From Paracoccus benzoatiresistens (GTDB taxonomy: Bacteria > Pseudomonadota > Alphaproteobacteria > Rhodobacterales > Rhodobacteraceae), in the NCBI RefSeq assembly GCF_026913015.1, contig NZ_JAPTYD010000028.1, positions 1 to 44,305 on the forward strand: a DNA stretch of 44,305 bases, in the 5' to 3' direction. Positions 1 to 7,960 of the stretch are shown piece after piece (within the stretch, counting starts at the first letter, position 1; each line of letters starts with the position of its first letter). The position numbers and the translations under genes were made by a program. The notes beneath the pieces were generated by a model. It had not been told where the DNA came from. It saw only the letters and a list, made by a program, of their open reading frames with translations, and did no database searches.

Positions 1-92
1 GCCTCAGACCGCTACCGCCGACCGGTCGGATGATCGTGGAACAGCTGGTCGGATGTTGCTGGAATAAGCGGTCGGATGCCGTGGAATACGCA
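1..92. mobile_element. Terminal end of an IS21-family-like element with three 23-bp repeats
   Basis: Three direct repeats with an exact 23-bp period occupy 24-46, 47-69 and 70-92. Each begins GGTCGGATG and carries a TGGAA core. The array ends in CA at 91-92, so read from the other strand the element begins TGCGTATTCCACG. Multiple transposase-binding repeats at the tips and TG...CA termini are known for the IS21 family; assignment here rests on that pattern only. The istA/istB genes would lie outside the window to the left. Confidence 0.55.
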
Positions 93-136
93 CCCCCAAA
101 GCCGCCGCTCAATCACAGTTACAATTCACTTGGAGC

Positions 137-1039
137 TCAACGCCTAGCGAGGTCAAGAACCACTACATCAATTTTACCCACGAGCTCGGCAGGCAGCTCT
201 TCTTGGAGTTTTTCATTTAAATCAACAATCTTTAAGTTTCCGTGGTTCTTCAGACCAGCGATCTTTTCATCCGCACCAATCCAGAGGACCAAATATATTC
301 CCTGTTCTGCTGCTGTCGGATGCACCGCGTAGCGATCGGCAAGCTGCATTGGGACCGCCGTAAAAAGCTCAACATTCCACTGGCCTTTGACTTCCACAAC
401 CAACATCCTGCGCCCCGCGGGCGTCTGGATAGAGGGTGTAATGTCACATCGATTGCCACCCGCAAGCTGATGTTCAATCACGTCCACGAACCCCAGAGGC
501 TCAAGGCGAGGTCTCAGCCAGTTTACGATGCGCCTCGTCGCAGCATTCTCGCCAATCCTCTGTTCCTTCTCATAAAACTGGTCAATCACTCCAAGATCGC
601 CGCCGAAGACATCTTCTTGTAAGCGTCCAAGAAACTCGACAACGATACGGCGCATGTGCTCGACACTGGCGGGACGCCCCTGATCAAGCGCTGCTCTGAC
701 GGCGGCAGCACTAGGTGGTGTGAAGTCACGTAGGGAAGTAGCGCGCTTGCTTGCCGCCCGGATGCTCCGCAGATTCTTGTGGAAGGGAGCCATGCGAGCA
801 TCGGCTATGAGGCCATCCAGAACCGGCAAAACAGCATCCGTCGTATCCCTACCAATCATGTAGACGATATCGGTCAGATAGCGATAAGCGGTTTCGGGCT
901 TCGGGCTACCAGTTCCCCAACTTGACGGAAGTAGGACAGGAGGCCAGCGGTCGATGAACGTATCAAGAATGCGCGCGATCTTCGCTGCACTTAGGTCGGG
1001 CCACGTCGCATGATCGCCTCTTTGCTCATTCCTAACGTG
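137..1039 (-). pseudogene. C-terminal nuclease-like fragment of a broken STAND NTPase gene
   Basis: This is the last piece of a decayed gene that runs leftward from about 3577. An ATG at 859 opens a 240-residue frame, but the same frame is open back to the TAA at 1040-1042 that ends the preceding fragment, so one nonsense codon separates the two. The C-terminal part contains NRCDI, then VVEVKGQW about 20 residues later. This D...ExK arrangement is typical of PD-(D/E)XK restriction-endonuclease-like folds, and I infer an effector nuclease domain. No specific family was recognised. The gene ends at 137 next to the IS21-like terminus. It may be expressed from 859, but is more likely a remnant. 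Confidence 0.5.
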
Positions 1040-1723
1040 TTAGAGTTCGAAGATAAAATCCGGATCACGATCCAGAACCGACCAGACCGCGCTTTGATCG
1101 TCATCCAAGAACCAGAAATGGCGCAGGAACCAGAAGCGCCGTTGCGCCTCGAGCCTGTGGGGCAGCATGCCGGAATCCAGGTCCGAACAGCGGTCCCGGA
1201 TTAATGCGAGCAGGTCTGCACGATCGCCATGGCGAACAGCCATGTCGAAGAGCTGGTTCAAGGGATGCTGCGCATTGACTGGAAACTTGCGCAACCATTC
1301 CAAAGGACGCGTTGGCAGCAGAAAACAAAATGCTGCCTTGCGTTCTAGCCAGCTTACGTCTGCGGTTTCGCTGCCTGAGGCGAGCTGGGCTTCAACATAC
1401 CCTATTATGAATGCGTCTGTGTCCGCCTGGTTTTGAAAGAGCGATGCGTCGAGCGCTTCCTCGAATTTTTCGCGTTCATCCTCACTGACCCCATTATATC
1501 CGCCGATATCTGTGCGAACAGCAGCGAGGATGCGCCGGTCGATATGCGACAGGTCGCCGGTGGCTCTGAACTCGGCGACACAGGCGGCATGGAGCCTGAG
1601 AACGCTTGCGCGGGCCGTGCCCAACGCACAATGCTCCAAAGTGGGGATGTCATCGCCGACAGCGCGGAGATAGTTCCGCAGCGCCGCGTCCACATCGATC
1701 AGCCCGTGCGTAAGTCCCTGCAC
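1040..1723 (-). pseudogene. Middle fragment (helical region) of the broken STAND NTPase gene
   Basis: A leftward frame of 227 codons is bounded upstream by an IS256-type remnant and downstream by the stop at 1040-1042. The sequence is rich in Leu, Ala, Arg and Asp with no recognisable catalytic motif. This is consistent with the helical repeat region that usually follows the ATPase core in STAND proteins. The apparent GTG start at 1723 is created by the IS junction and is probably not a real start. Beyond the stop the same frame continues into the nuclease-like fragment, which shows the pieces were once a single gene. Confidence 0.5.
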
Positions 1724-1987
1724 ACCTCAAACCCGATCGAGAGTGTCTTCGCCACCGTCCGACACCGAACCGTCCGCACCAAGGGCGCACTGTCGCAGAA
1801 GACCGCGAAGCTGATGGTCTTCACCCTGGTCCGGGCCGCATCGAAGAAGTGGCGTAAGCTTAACGGCACAAACCAGTTGCCACGCGTCATCGAAGGCGTC
1901 AGATTCACCGATGGCATCGTCGCTGACGAGGCCAGCCAAAGCCGCGCCGCCTGATCAAGCCGCGTCACCCAAATTCAGCCATAGCTC
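1718..1987 (+). mobile_element. 3' remnant of an IS256-family insertion sequence
   Basis: The rightward frame from about 1718 to 1954 encodes the last roughly 76 residues of an IS256/Mutator-type transposase, including NPIESVFATVRHR and WRKLNGTNQLPRVIEGV. The stop is at 1952-1954, followed by the element end near 1987 (CAGCCATAGCTC). The same 3' end occurs inverted at 43070-43243, which fixes the outer boundary. All of the 5' part is missing, so the left junction is a deletion and not an intact IS end. The remnant sits inside the STAND NTPase pseudogene. Confidence 0.8.
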
Positions 1988-2400
1988 TCAAAATCGCGCA
2001 CCAGAACGCGGATGAAATAACGAGATCCGATGACGCGCTCGCGTTCTCTTGGATTGGTGGGGTAGAGGCGGGCGCAAGCCCACAGGAACTCGACCCACTT
2101 CGGGCGCGGGAAACGGTTCATACCACAATGACTGGCGATTTTTGCCGCCAGATGTAGCGACTCGTTCGTACCAGACGCGATCAGTGGATCGACCATAGGC
2201 GTTAGGTCGTTCGCTTCCCTTACGAGGCAATCGAGAGCCGCTTGCCGACACTGTGGTGTGGCAGTGTCGTCCAAGACGATGGCTTCAAGTTCTGGACGAA
2301 GCGGGGTGACCGCAGGGGAGCTCGATAAAAAGCTCGAGCAGCAATGCGCGCAGATCACCTCCGGTTTCACGAACGATGACCGTGCGGATTGCATCAACAA
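1975..2400 (-). pseudogene. Frame-shifted fragment of the STAND NTPase gene
   Basis: The leftward frame continues the protein of the ATPase fragment after a shift of reading frame near 2285-2340. The upstream frame ends with a spurious tail and stop at 2285, while this frame carries the plausible continuation (PELEAIVLDD onward). A run of five A at about 2326-2330 is a possible slippage point. It ends at 1975-1977 in a stop contributed by the IS256-type remnant. Real coding content probably covers about 1978-2330; the part to 2400 overlaps the other frame. Confidence 0.5.
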
Positions 2401-3577
2401 TGTCGGGAGAAAAGAACGCCGTGGCGCTAAAGCTTCGCCAGCGATCTACGCGGCGGAAGAAGGGATCATCGGCCTCTAGTTTGGTCAGCGCTTCCAAAAG
2501 CCGATGTCTGGACCTAATCGAGAGACGCGATGGATCCCCGTTTGAGAGGACGGCATACGGGTCAACGTCGATTGCTGCATCCTGGACATTTTGGCTTCCT
2601 AATGCAGCCATCCAGCCCAGCAGGCCACGAAGATCGTCGCGGGTAGCTCCGTTCGGTGCTACGATGCTCAGACACTGTTTTACGGTGAAAGTGTTTGCAG
2701 GATCGTCAATCCGTTGGACAAGCGCACGGGCTGCACAATGCTCCGCAACGATGCGATGGACAGGTTCATGTCGGTCGGCGCCGGCGGCCGGACGAAAGAG
2801 GCGGGTATCGAGGATCGAGGGAAGTCGTTGGTCGGGCAGGCCAAGGTCCGCTAGACGGGGGAAGGTCGGGCCTTCGGCGACATCGGCCATTGCAACGCCA
2901 TCAGAACCTGACAAGAGAAGACGAGCGAAGACCTCGTCCGCCCAGGCTATGCGTTGCTCAGTTGTCGGCGCATCGCGTGTGGTAACCGACCTATTGGTTT
3001 CGCGAGCCAGATAGCGAACTGCGTCGCTGAAAATCTCATGCCGCTCGGTGAATCGGCCTCCGGCCTGCACGAACGCATCCGCGAACAGGTTCAGGAACTC
3101 TGGATTACCAAGGAGATGAGTTAGATCGTGACGGGCGGCATCGGAAAGGAAGTCCCCGAAGCTGGCGTCTGGATGTCGGTGTAGAAAAAGCAGAGCCTGC
3201 TCATCCTGATCGAATGGGATCAACCTAGCGAGGATGGGCTCGATACCCATAAGGTCATGCAGCAGGCGAGTTTCCGCGTCGCTCCACTCCCCGGATCGGC
3301 TCGACAGGATCGTGCGATCCGCTCCCGTGTGACGCAGTTCTTTCATCGTGCGATGAAGGCCTGCCGGATCAATGCGAGCAATCTCGTCGAATGCGTCGAC
3401 GACAATGCACGGCGCGCGCGTTCTTTCGAAGATGCTGGCCTTGACCGGGGTGGTGCCAAAGCGTGCTGCAAGACTTGCCAGCAAAGCGGATTTTCCCGCC
3501 CCCGGTTCTGCTAGAACGATTGCAACGCCAGGTCCTGAAAGGAGGTCCGCTTCCGGCACCTGCATTTCACCTAACAA
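2285..3577 (-). pseudogene. N-terminal ATPase part of a STAND/NACHT-like NTPase
   Basis: A 430-codon leftward frame holds a clear P-loop, EPGAGKSALL, near residue 25 and a Walker B, CIVVDAFDEIAR, near residue 75. These are followed by a sensor-like stretch (TILSSRSGEW) and a long helical tail. This is the core of P-loop NTPases of the STAND class, many of which are antiphage sensors or regulators. The frame opens at TTG 3577, with ATG 3565 as alternative; it is open back to a TAG near 3625. Added to the three downstream fragments, the original protein would have been about 1,070 residues with an NTPase-helical-nuclease order. The frameshift makes it non-functional as it stands. Confidence 0.65.
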
Positions 3578-3599
3578 GAGCTTACGTGGAATGTGAAAC

Positions 3600-3994
3600 G
3601 GCTGCAGTGCTTGATCTTTCTAACAAATCTGGCCTCTGACGAAGATGCAACCTGACGAGTTGCGTCGAAAGCTGGACTAGCACCCTCTGCTACGAAAGTC
3701 TGCTGTTACCCCTCGTGCGTTCGCCCGCTTTCCGCCCCATGCGGCGTTCGACGGTGCGATTAGCTGGAGTCGGACGACCGACTGCTTTCGCGTGATGCTG
3801 CAACCGCCATGCTGCAGAGCCCTCAGGCCGCTTTCCGCCCTATGCTGACTATCACCGACCCACTGGCGGTGCCCCAGCCATTCATGCCATTTCGGCTGAA
3901 TGTCCAGCAAACGGTCGTTTCACAGATGCTAAGACAACATTGATTCTTGGTGAGATTTCAACTAGTCTGTAACTGGTTGATCGGAGCAAATGCT
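3600..3994. other. Intergenic stretch, no gene seen
   Basis: About 395 bases without a convincing coding frame. The phrase CCGCTTTCCGCCC followed by C/T then ATG occurs twice, near 3727 and 3829, as a short direct repeat of unknown meaning. The promoter of the downstream antitoxin gene should lie at the right end, but no clear -35/-10 pair could be fixed. Confidence 0.3.
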
Positions 3995-4240
3995 ATGCGC
4001 GAGGTTGGAGCTTTCGAAGCAAAGACGCATCTGTCCGAGCTGCTGCTGGCAGCGGAGCAGGGGGAAAGCGTGACGATCACGCGCCGTGGGATACCTGTGG
4101 CCAGACTGGTGCCGGTCGCCGGTCCTGGCCGGGCGGAAGCCTTGCGGCGCCTTTCGGGACTACGGACCCGGTTGGCACAACAGGGTGTGTCTCTGTCAAC
4201 CGGAGACATCCTTTCCGCGCGGGATGAGGGACGGCGCTGA
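3995..4240 (+). CDS. Phd/YefM-type antitoxin of a VapC toxin
   Basis: An 81-residue antitoxin that should bind and neutralise the PIN-domain toxin encoded next and repress their shared promoter. The N-terminal part (GAFEAKTHLSELL, then GESVTITRRGIPVARLVP) is the Phd/YefM fold, and the C-terminal segment is the toxin-binding tail. I chose ATG 3995 because GGAG lies about 9 bases upstream and the family begins exactly here; an upstream in-frame start at 3947 would add an unrelated leader. The stop overlaps the toxin start (TGATG), the normal arrangement for a translationally coupled toxin-antitoxin pair that stabilises a plasmid. Confidence 0.9.
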   Translation: MREVGAFEAKTHLSELLLAAEQGESVTITRRGIPVARLVPVAGPGRAEALRRLSGLRTRLAQQGVSLSTGDILSARDEGRR

Positions 4241-4632
4241 TGCTGGTTCTGGATGCGTCTGCGCTTGTTGGGTGGATCATGCCCGATGAGCAGGGGATCG
4301 ACTTGCAGGACTTGGCTTCCAGGCACGATGACATCCTTGCCCCATGGCTGCTCTGGGCAGAGCTGCGGAACATCCTGGTCGTCAACGAGCGCCGTGGCCG
4401 TCTTCCGGCAGGCTCGGCCGAGCAGATCGCGGATGCCGTTGACGGGTTGGGGATCGTGCTGGACACCAATCCTGCCAATGCCGTGGTCCTGGATCTGGCG
4501 CGAAGGCACCGGCTGACCGTCTACGATGCTCTCTATCTGGAACTGGCATTACGACACGGCGCCACATTGGCGAGCCTGGACGCGGCCCTGCTGGCTGCAG
4601 CCAAAGCGGAAGCAGTTCAGATCGTCAGCTAG
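4240..4632 (+). CDS. vapC: VapC-type PIN-domain ribonuclease toxin
   Basis: A 130-residue PIN-domain toxin, expected to cleave RNA with Mg2+ or Mn2+. The four acidic residues of the active site are visible: D5 in VLDASAL, E41 in LWAELRN, D96 in TVYDALYLELA and D114 in ASLD. The length is normal for VapC. The start codon overlaps the antitoxin stop by one base. The gene is intact, so together with the Phd-like antitoxin it is likely a working addiction module. The exact RNA target cannot be read from sequence. Confidence 0.92.
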   Translation: MLVLDASALVGWIMPDEQGIDLQDLASRHDDILAPWLLWAELRNILVVNERRGRLPAGSAEQIADAVDGLGIVLDTNPANAVVLDLARRHRLTVYDALYLELALRHGATLASLDAALLAAAKAEAVQIVS

Positions 4633-4811
4633 TGTAATGCCAGAAGAAAGTGCTGACCCATCGCTTGGCCGCCTTTCTCGGCAAATTCCATCGGTAATTC
4701 CTATTATGGAACAATGGCTTGGGGTCCCTGGAGCCTACCCGCCACCCGAAAGCCCATTAGCCTATACAAAAAGGTAAATTGGCCAATAGACAACCTCTGG
4801 TTATAGAGAGG

Positions 4812-5018
4812 ATGTTCGCTACAGTTTTAGGTATTTCCATGTTTGGCTCTGAAACCACCTTCGCGTTCCGTCCCGCCGTGTCCGTCGATGACTGGAAGGT
4901 CATCATGTCGGCAATCAGCGCTTACTCTCATAACGCAGAGTACCGTGAGCTTTTGGGGCGTCTGGAGCGCCAGGCGAGGGTCAACGGGATCGCATCGCCC
5001 GCGCCTCGACTTTCCTGA
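4812..5018 (+). CDS. Small hypothetical protein upstream of the sugar transferase
   Basis: A short protein not assigned to a family. The frame is open from 4779; ATG 4812 gives 68 residues, and ATG 4839 with an AGG seven bases upstream gives 59. It has an aromatic and hydrophobic N-terminal part (FAFRPAVSVDDWKVIM) and a basic helical C-terminal half (YRELLGRLERQAR). It lies 100 bases ahead of the sugar transferase in the same direction, so the two may be cotranscribed. A possible promoter, TTGGCC at 4779 and TATAGA 17 bases later, would place transcription just ahead of it. Confidence 0.45.
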   Translation: MFATVLGISMFGSETTFAFRPAVSVDDWKVIMSAISAYSHNAEYRELLGRLERQARVNGIASPAPRLS

Positions 5019-5118
5019 CGTCGAGGGTTGTGCGCGCGCTGAAGTCAGTCTGACTTCGGAAGGTAACCGCGGTTCACTTCACGATGTCAAAGCCTTGGTT
5101 CGTAAAGAGTGATTTGTC

Positions 5119-5790
5119 ATGTTTTTTCAGCAACGGCTGTTGGCCGATAGCCCGGCCCATGTCTCCGCCCTTGTGCCGTATCACGGGCTATATCGCAGCT
5201 CTTTCAAGCGTTCGTTTGATATCCTTCTGGTGCTGATGGCTCTGCCGGTGGTCTTGCCGCTTGTGCTGGTGCTGGCCCTGGTCGTTCTCGTCGATGGCGG
5301 CAATCCGTTTTACGCGCAGGACCGGGTTGGCCGTGGGGGGAACCGCTACCGGATGTGGAAGCTGCGCAGCATGGTGGTCGATGCCGACAAAAGGCTGCAG
5401 GGCCATCTGGACACCAATCCCGAGGCGCGTGCTGAGTGGGACCAAACTCAGAAGCTGCGCCACGATCCCCGCGTCACGCAGTTTGGTCGTCTCCTGCGCA
5501 AGAGCTCGCTGGATGAGCTTCCCCAGCTGTGGAACGTCCTGATCGGGCACATGAGCCTGGTCGGTCCCCGTCCGATGCTTCCTGAACAGCAGGCCCTGTA
5601 TCCAGGGTCCAGCTACTATGGACTGCGACCGGGCCTTACTGGCCTTTGGCAGGTATCGGAACGCAACCAGTCTACATTCGCCTCTCGGGCCATGTACGAC
5701 GATGATTACGATCGATCGATTAGCTTGCGCACGGATGCCTTGATTATCTGGCGCACCGTTGGCGTTGTAGCGCGGGCGACTGGCCTGTAG
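5119..5790 (+). CDS. Bacterial sugar transferase (undecaprenyl-phosphate phosphoglycosyltransferase)
   Basis: A 223-residue monotopic phosphoglycosyltransferase of the ExoY/WbaP type, which moves a sugar phosphate from a UDP-sugar to undecaprenyl phosphate at the inner membrane, the first step of exopolysaccharide or O-antigen units. The sequence shows the family order: KRSFDILL followed by one hydrophobic segment near residues 33-58, the KLRSM motif near 82, and RKSSLDELPQLWNVLIG with SLVGPRPM near 125-155. It ends in the typical PGLTGLWQV-containing tail. It lacks the N-terminal multi-span domain of long WbaP proteins. No other polysaccharide genes lie nearby, so it probably serves a pathway encoded elsewhere. 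Confidence 0.92.
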   Translation: MFFQQRLLADSPAHVSALVPYHGLYRSSFKRSFDILLVLMALPVVLPLVLVLALVVLVDGGNPFYAQDRVGRGGNRYRMWKLRSMVVDADKRLQGHLDTNPEARAEWDQTQKLRHDPRVTQFGRLLRKSSLDELPQLWNVLIGHMSLVGPRPMLPEQQALYPGSSYYGLRPGLTGLWQVSERNQSTFASRAMYDDDYDRSISLRTDALIIWRTVGVVARATGL

Positions 5791-5842
5791 CCCCCTGCCA
5801 TGAAGGCCTGAAACACAGGCATAGATTTCCACAAGACGCTAG

Positions 5843-5856
5843 CCCGCCCTGGCGGG
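5843..5856. terminator. Short GC hairpin between convergent genes
   Basis: CCCGCC and GGCGGG pair across a two-base spacer, between the stop of the sugar transferase and the stop of the leftward DUF4167 gene. There is no clear T-run, so it is only a possible shared terminator. Confidence 0.3.
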
Positions 5857-5864
5857 GTCTCCCG

Positions 5865-6404
5865 TCAGGCTGGCCGAAGCACCAAGCCAAGTTGCTCCAA
5901 AGTATAGCCGTGCTGTCCAGCAATCCGTTCGAGATCAGCCGCCGCCGCTGCGCGTTTCTCAGCGGCTTCAGTCTGCGTTTGTTTCTCGGCTGCGACGGAC
6001 TCGCGTGCCTCGTCCAGTCGGATCAACTCGGGGCTGGCAGCTTGCCCTGTGCCCATCGCGTCCACGGGTTCATTTCTTTGCGTCTCATCGCTGGACGACT
6101 GCGCTTCTTGGATAATCGACGCTTTCCTGAAAGACCTGCCCCGTAAGGAATGGTCCTCCACATGACGGACAGGATTGCTCACGCGAACATAATGTTCGGC
6201 CGATTGCAGAAAGGCCTCTGAGGCCACACGATCATTCGCAAGCCGTGCCTCTTCCGCGAACTGAAGATAGCGCTCGACGAGCTGTTGAGCGGTTCCCCGG
6301 AGCTTGCCCTTCGCGCTCGTGCTCTCAAAGACACGATCGCCGGGACCCCGCTGTTGCTGCGGCGAACGCGGTTTGCCACTCCGTCGATTGTAATGCGGTT
6401 TCAT
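5865..6404 (-). CDS. DUF4167-domain protein
   Basis: A 179-residue protein of unknown function. Residues about 20-75 match the alphaproteobacterial DUF4167 pattern: a basic N-terminus, RVFESTSAKGKLRGTAQQ, then a helix ending in FLQSAEHYVRV. The rest is a charged, Ala/Glu-rich segment likely to be coiled coil (residues about 130-165), ending in a short hydrophobic tail. Chromosomal members are usually longer and carry RNA- or DNA-binding-like basic N-termini; the role is not established. This plasmid copy stands alone, facing the sugar transferase. I chose ATG 6404 because the conserved basic start (MKPHYNRRSGK) begins there. Confidence 0.8.
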   Translation of the reverse strand: MKPHYNRRSGKPRSPQQQRGPGDRVFESTSAKGKLRGTAQQLVERYLQFAEEARLANDRVASEAFLQSAEHYVRVSNPVRHVEDHSLRGRSFRKASIIQEAQSSSDETQRNEPVDAMGTGQAASPELIRLDEARESVAAEKQTQTEAAEKRAAAAADLERIAGQHGYTLEQLGLVLRPA

Positions 6405-6578
6405 GAGCCAGTTTGATAAGGCAGCGGGAATGCAGCGCGCTGCATCGTGCGAGATAGGCTGAACCTAGCTTATCAGCAAGAAGGCCTCGATGCACGGCAG
6501 CTTTTTCCAGGGTAGCTCCCACCAGTTCTGTGGACAGTGACCGAAGCGAAGAGTCGAAGCGGTATGCCTGATGCGAAA

Positions 6579-6851
6579 TCAGTGGCCTGCCCGCATCCGC
6601 CTAATCGCAATGTCCCACCAGATGCGTTGGACTGTAATCTCAATTTCATCGGCCATCGAGTCATAGCACGGGTAGGCCATCCGCAGGTCTGACGGGGCGG
6701 TCACGATCATCCTGTCCAGCTCCTGCACGCTATCCTCAAGGCAGGCGCTGACCCACAGGTGAAGCTGAGTTTCAGTTTGGCCCCGGACGGAGGTTTCATA
6801 GCCCTGCAGAGCGGGATCGGCAGGGTCCAGTTTATCTCTCATACGTTCCAT
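6579..6851 (-). CDS. Hypothetical protein, 90 residues
   Basis: A leftward frame with an acidic, Met-rich composition and two predicted helices, including LHLWVSACLEDSVQELDRMIV and a Trp-containing stretch near the end (VQRIWWDIAIRRM). No family was recognised. It follows the same direction as the DUF4167 gene, with 174 bases between them that show no other coding frame. Amino acid use looks protein-like, but support is limited to frame length and composition. Confidence 0.4.
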   Translation of the reverse strand: MERMRDKLDPADPALQGYETSVRGQTETQLHLWVSACLEDSVQELDRMIVTAPSDLRMAYPCYDSMADEIEITVQRIWWDIAIRRMRAGH

Positions 6852-6978
6852 CCATTCGACGGTCCGCCAGATCAGTGATGCGGTTGAGGCGCGAAACCAT
6901 GTCCATCCGTTACTTCCGCACCGTCATTCAGAATGGGGCCGACAAGCCCCTGCCGTGAGACTGCCGGATGCGTGCCGA

Positions 6979-7140
6979 TTATGCTGCAACCGGCTCAAAG
7001 GCCGGAACAGTCATCATGGACCGGCGAAGCGAGTCCACGAGAACTGATCCCAAAGATCGCGGAACGTTGCACTCGCCGCCTTGTTGCGCCTGCCTGTAGT
7101 TCTGCAGGAACGCGATGATGTCTGGATCAATAATGCCCAT
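6979..7140 (-). CDS. Small hypothetical protein, 53 residues
   Basis: A leftward frame starting at ATG 7140 with GGAAGGA about ten bases upstream. The start reads MGIIDPDIIAFLQNYRQAQQ, which looks like a real helical N-terminus, and the tail is PAFEPVAA. No family was recognised. It could be cotranscribed with the 90-residue gene downstream. Evidence is only the ribosome-binding site and the plausible composition. Confidence 0.3.
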   Translation of the reverse strand: MGIIDPDIIAFLQNYRQAQQGGECNVPRSLGSVLVDSLRRSMMTVPAFEPVAA

Positions 7141-7499
7141 CAGCGCACATCCTTCCGTTGTATTCCGCCCGACATTTTCTTGTTCTGCGGACGCATTTAT
7201 TGAAAGAGCGTTTCAGACCGCAATAGTTCCATTCACTTAGGGAAAAATAAGTTTCGAGCTGTTGCCCAAACGGACAAGTTGCCGTGTGCGTCACGTTCAG
7301 ACAAAGGAAGGTTATCAGCCGGGCGGCACCTGTGTTGCTTTCATGTTTCCAAGTGCTTTAGCGCCCGACCGGAAGATCCAGCCAAGACCATGCAAGATGC
7401 GGGCTACCCTGTGCCGGATCAGCAGCCTATCCCCACCTTTTTGCCCTGTCGTAACCCATAGTTCTTGACGATCAGGGGCATATCGGAACTATGGCCAAT
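7141..7499. other. Divergent intergenic region upstream of umuDC
   Basis: About 360 bases with no convincing gene. TTGACG at 7465-7470 is a fair -35 candidate for umuD; the matching -10 is not clear (TATGGC at 7490-7495 has a 19-base spacer). Leftward promoters for the small genes at 6579-7140 would also lie here. Confidence 0.35.
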
Positions 7500-7514
7500 G
7501 TTCTTGTATTGTTC
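7500..7514 (+). promoter_or_regulatory. LexA operator of alphaproteobacterial type
   Basis: GTTC, seven bases (TTGTATT), GTTC: an exact match to the GTTC-N7-GTTC operator known for alphaproteobacterial LexA. It ends one base before the ATG at 7516, so a bound repressor would cover the start of the umuD transcript or its first codons. This indicates that umuDC is induced by DNA damage. Confidence 0.85.
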
Positions 7515-7515
7515 T

Positions 7516-7956
7516 ATGACCATGCCACTTGATCTTCATCCTCTCAGCGTGACGCTGATCGACCGCGATATGCCGCTGGCCGCCATCCAGGTGCCAGCCG
7601 GTTTTCCCTCGCCTGCGGCTGATGATCTTGAGGACACGGTTGATCCGTTCAAATGGGTCATTCGCCATGAACATGCGACCTTCTGGTGGCGTGTCTCGGG
7701 TGATAGCCTGGAAGCAGAGGGCATCCTGCACGGGGATCTGATCGCGGTCGACCGCGCCGGGCGACGACGCAGCGGCCGCATTGTCCTGGCTGTAGTCGAT
7801 GGGCAAATCACCGTGAAGAAGCTCTCCAAGCGGGAGGGCCAATGGTTCCTGGACCCACGCGCCCGCAGCGATGGATACCAGAGCATTCCCGTGACCGAGA
7901 CGACCGAGATATGGGGCGTGGTGGCGGGCGTGGTGCGCCGCCTGCCCGTCGAATAG
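7516..7956 (+). CDS. umuD: UmuD-like S24 peptidase, error-prone polymerase subunit
   Basis: A 146-residue UmuD homologue. After RecA-stimulated self-cleavage it should join UmuC to form a translesion polymerase (Pol V type). The cleavage site is AG at residues 28-29 in [12 protein letters not shown]. The catalytic Ser is S64 in [11 protein letters not shown] (the usual Met after Ser is Leu), and the catalytic Lys is K101 in ITVKKL. The start at 7516 follows the LexA operator with almost no leader and no clear ribosome-binding site, so translation may be leaderless; ATG 7522 is an alternative. umuC follows after four bases. Both are common on plasmids and provide SOS mutagenesis to the host. 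Confidence 0.93.
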   Translation: MTMPLDLHPLSVTLIDRDMPLAAIQVPAGFPSPAADDLEDTVDPFKWVIRHEHATFWWRVSGDSLEAEGILHGDLIAVDRAGRRRSGRIVLAVVDGQITVKKLSKREGQWFLDPRARSDGYQSIPVTETTEIWGVVAGVVRRLPVE

Positions 7957-7960
7957 GGAC

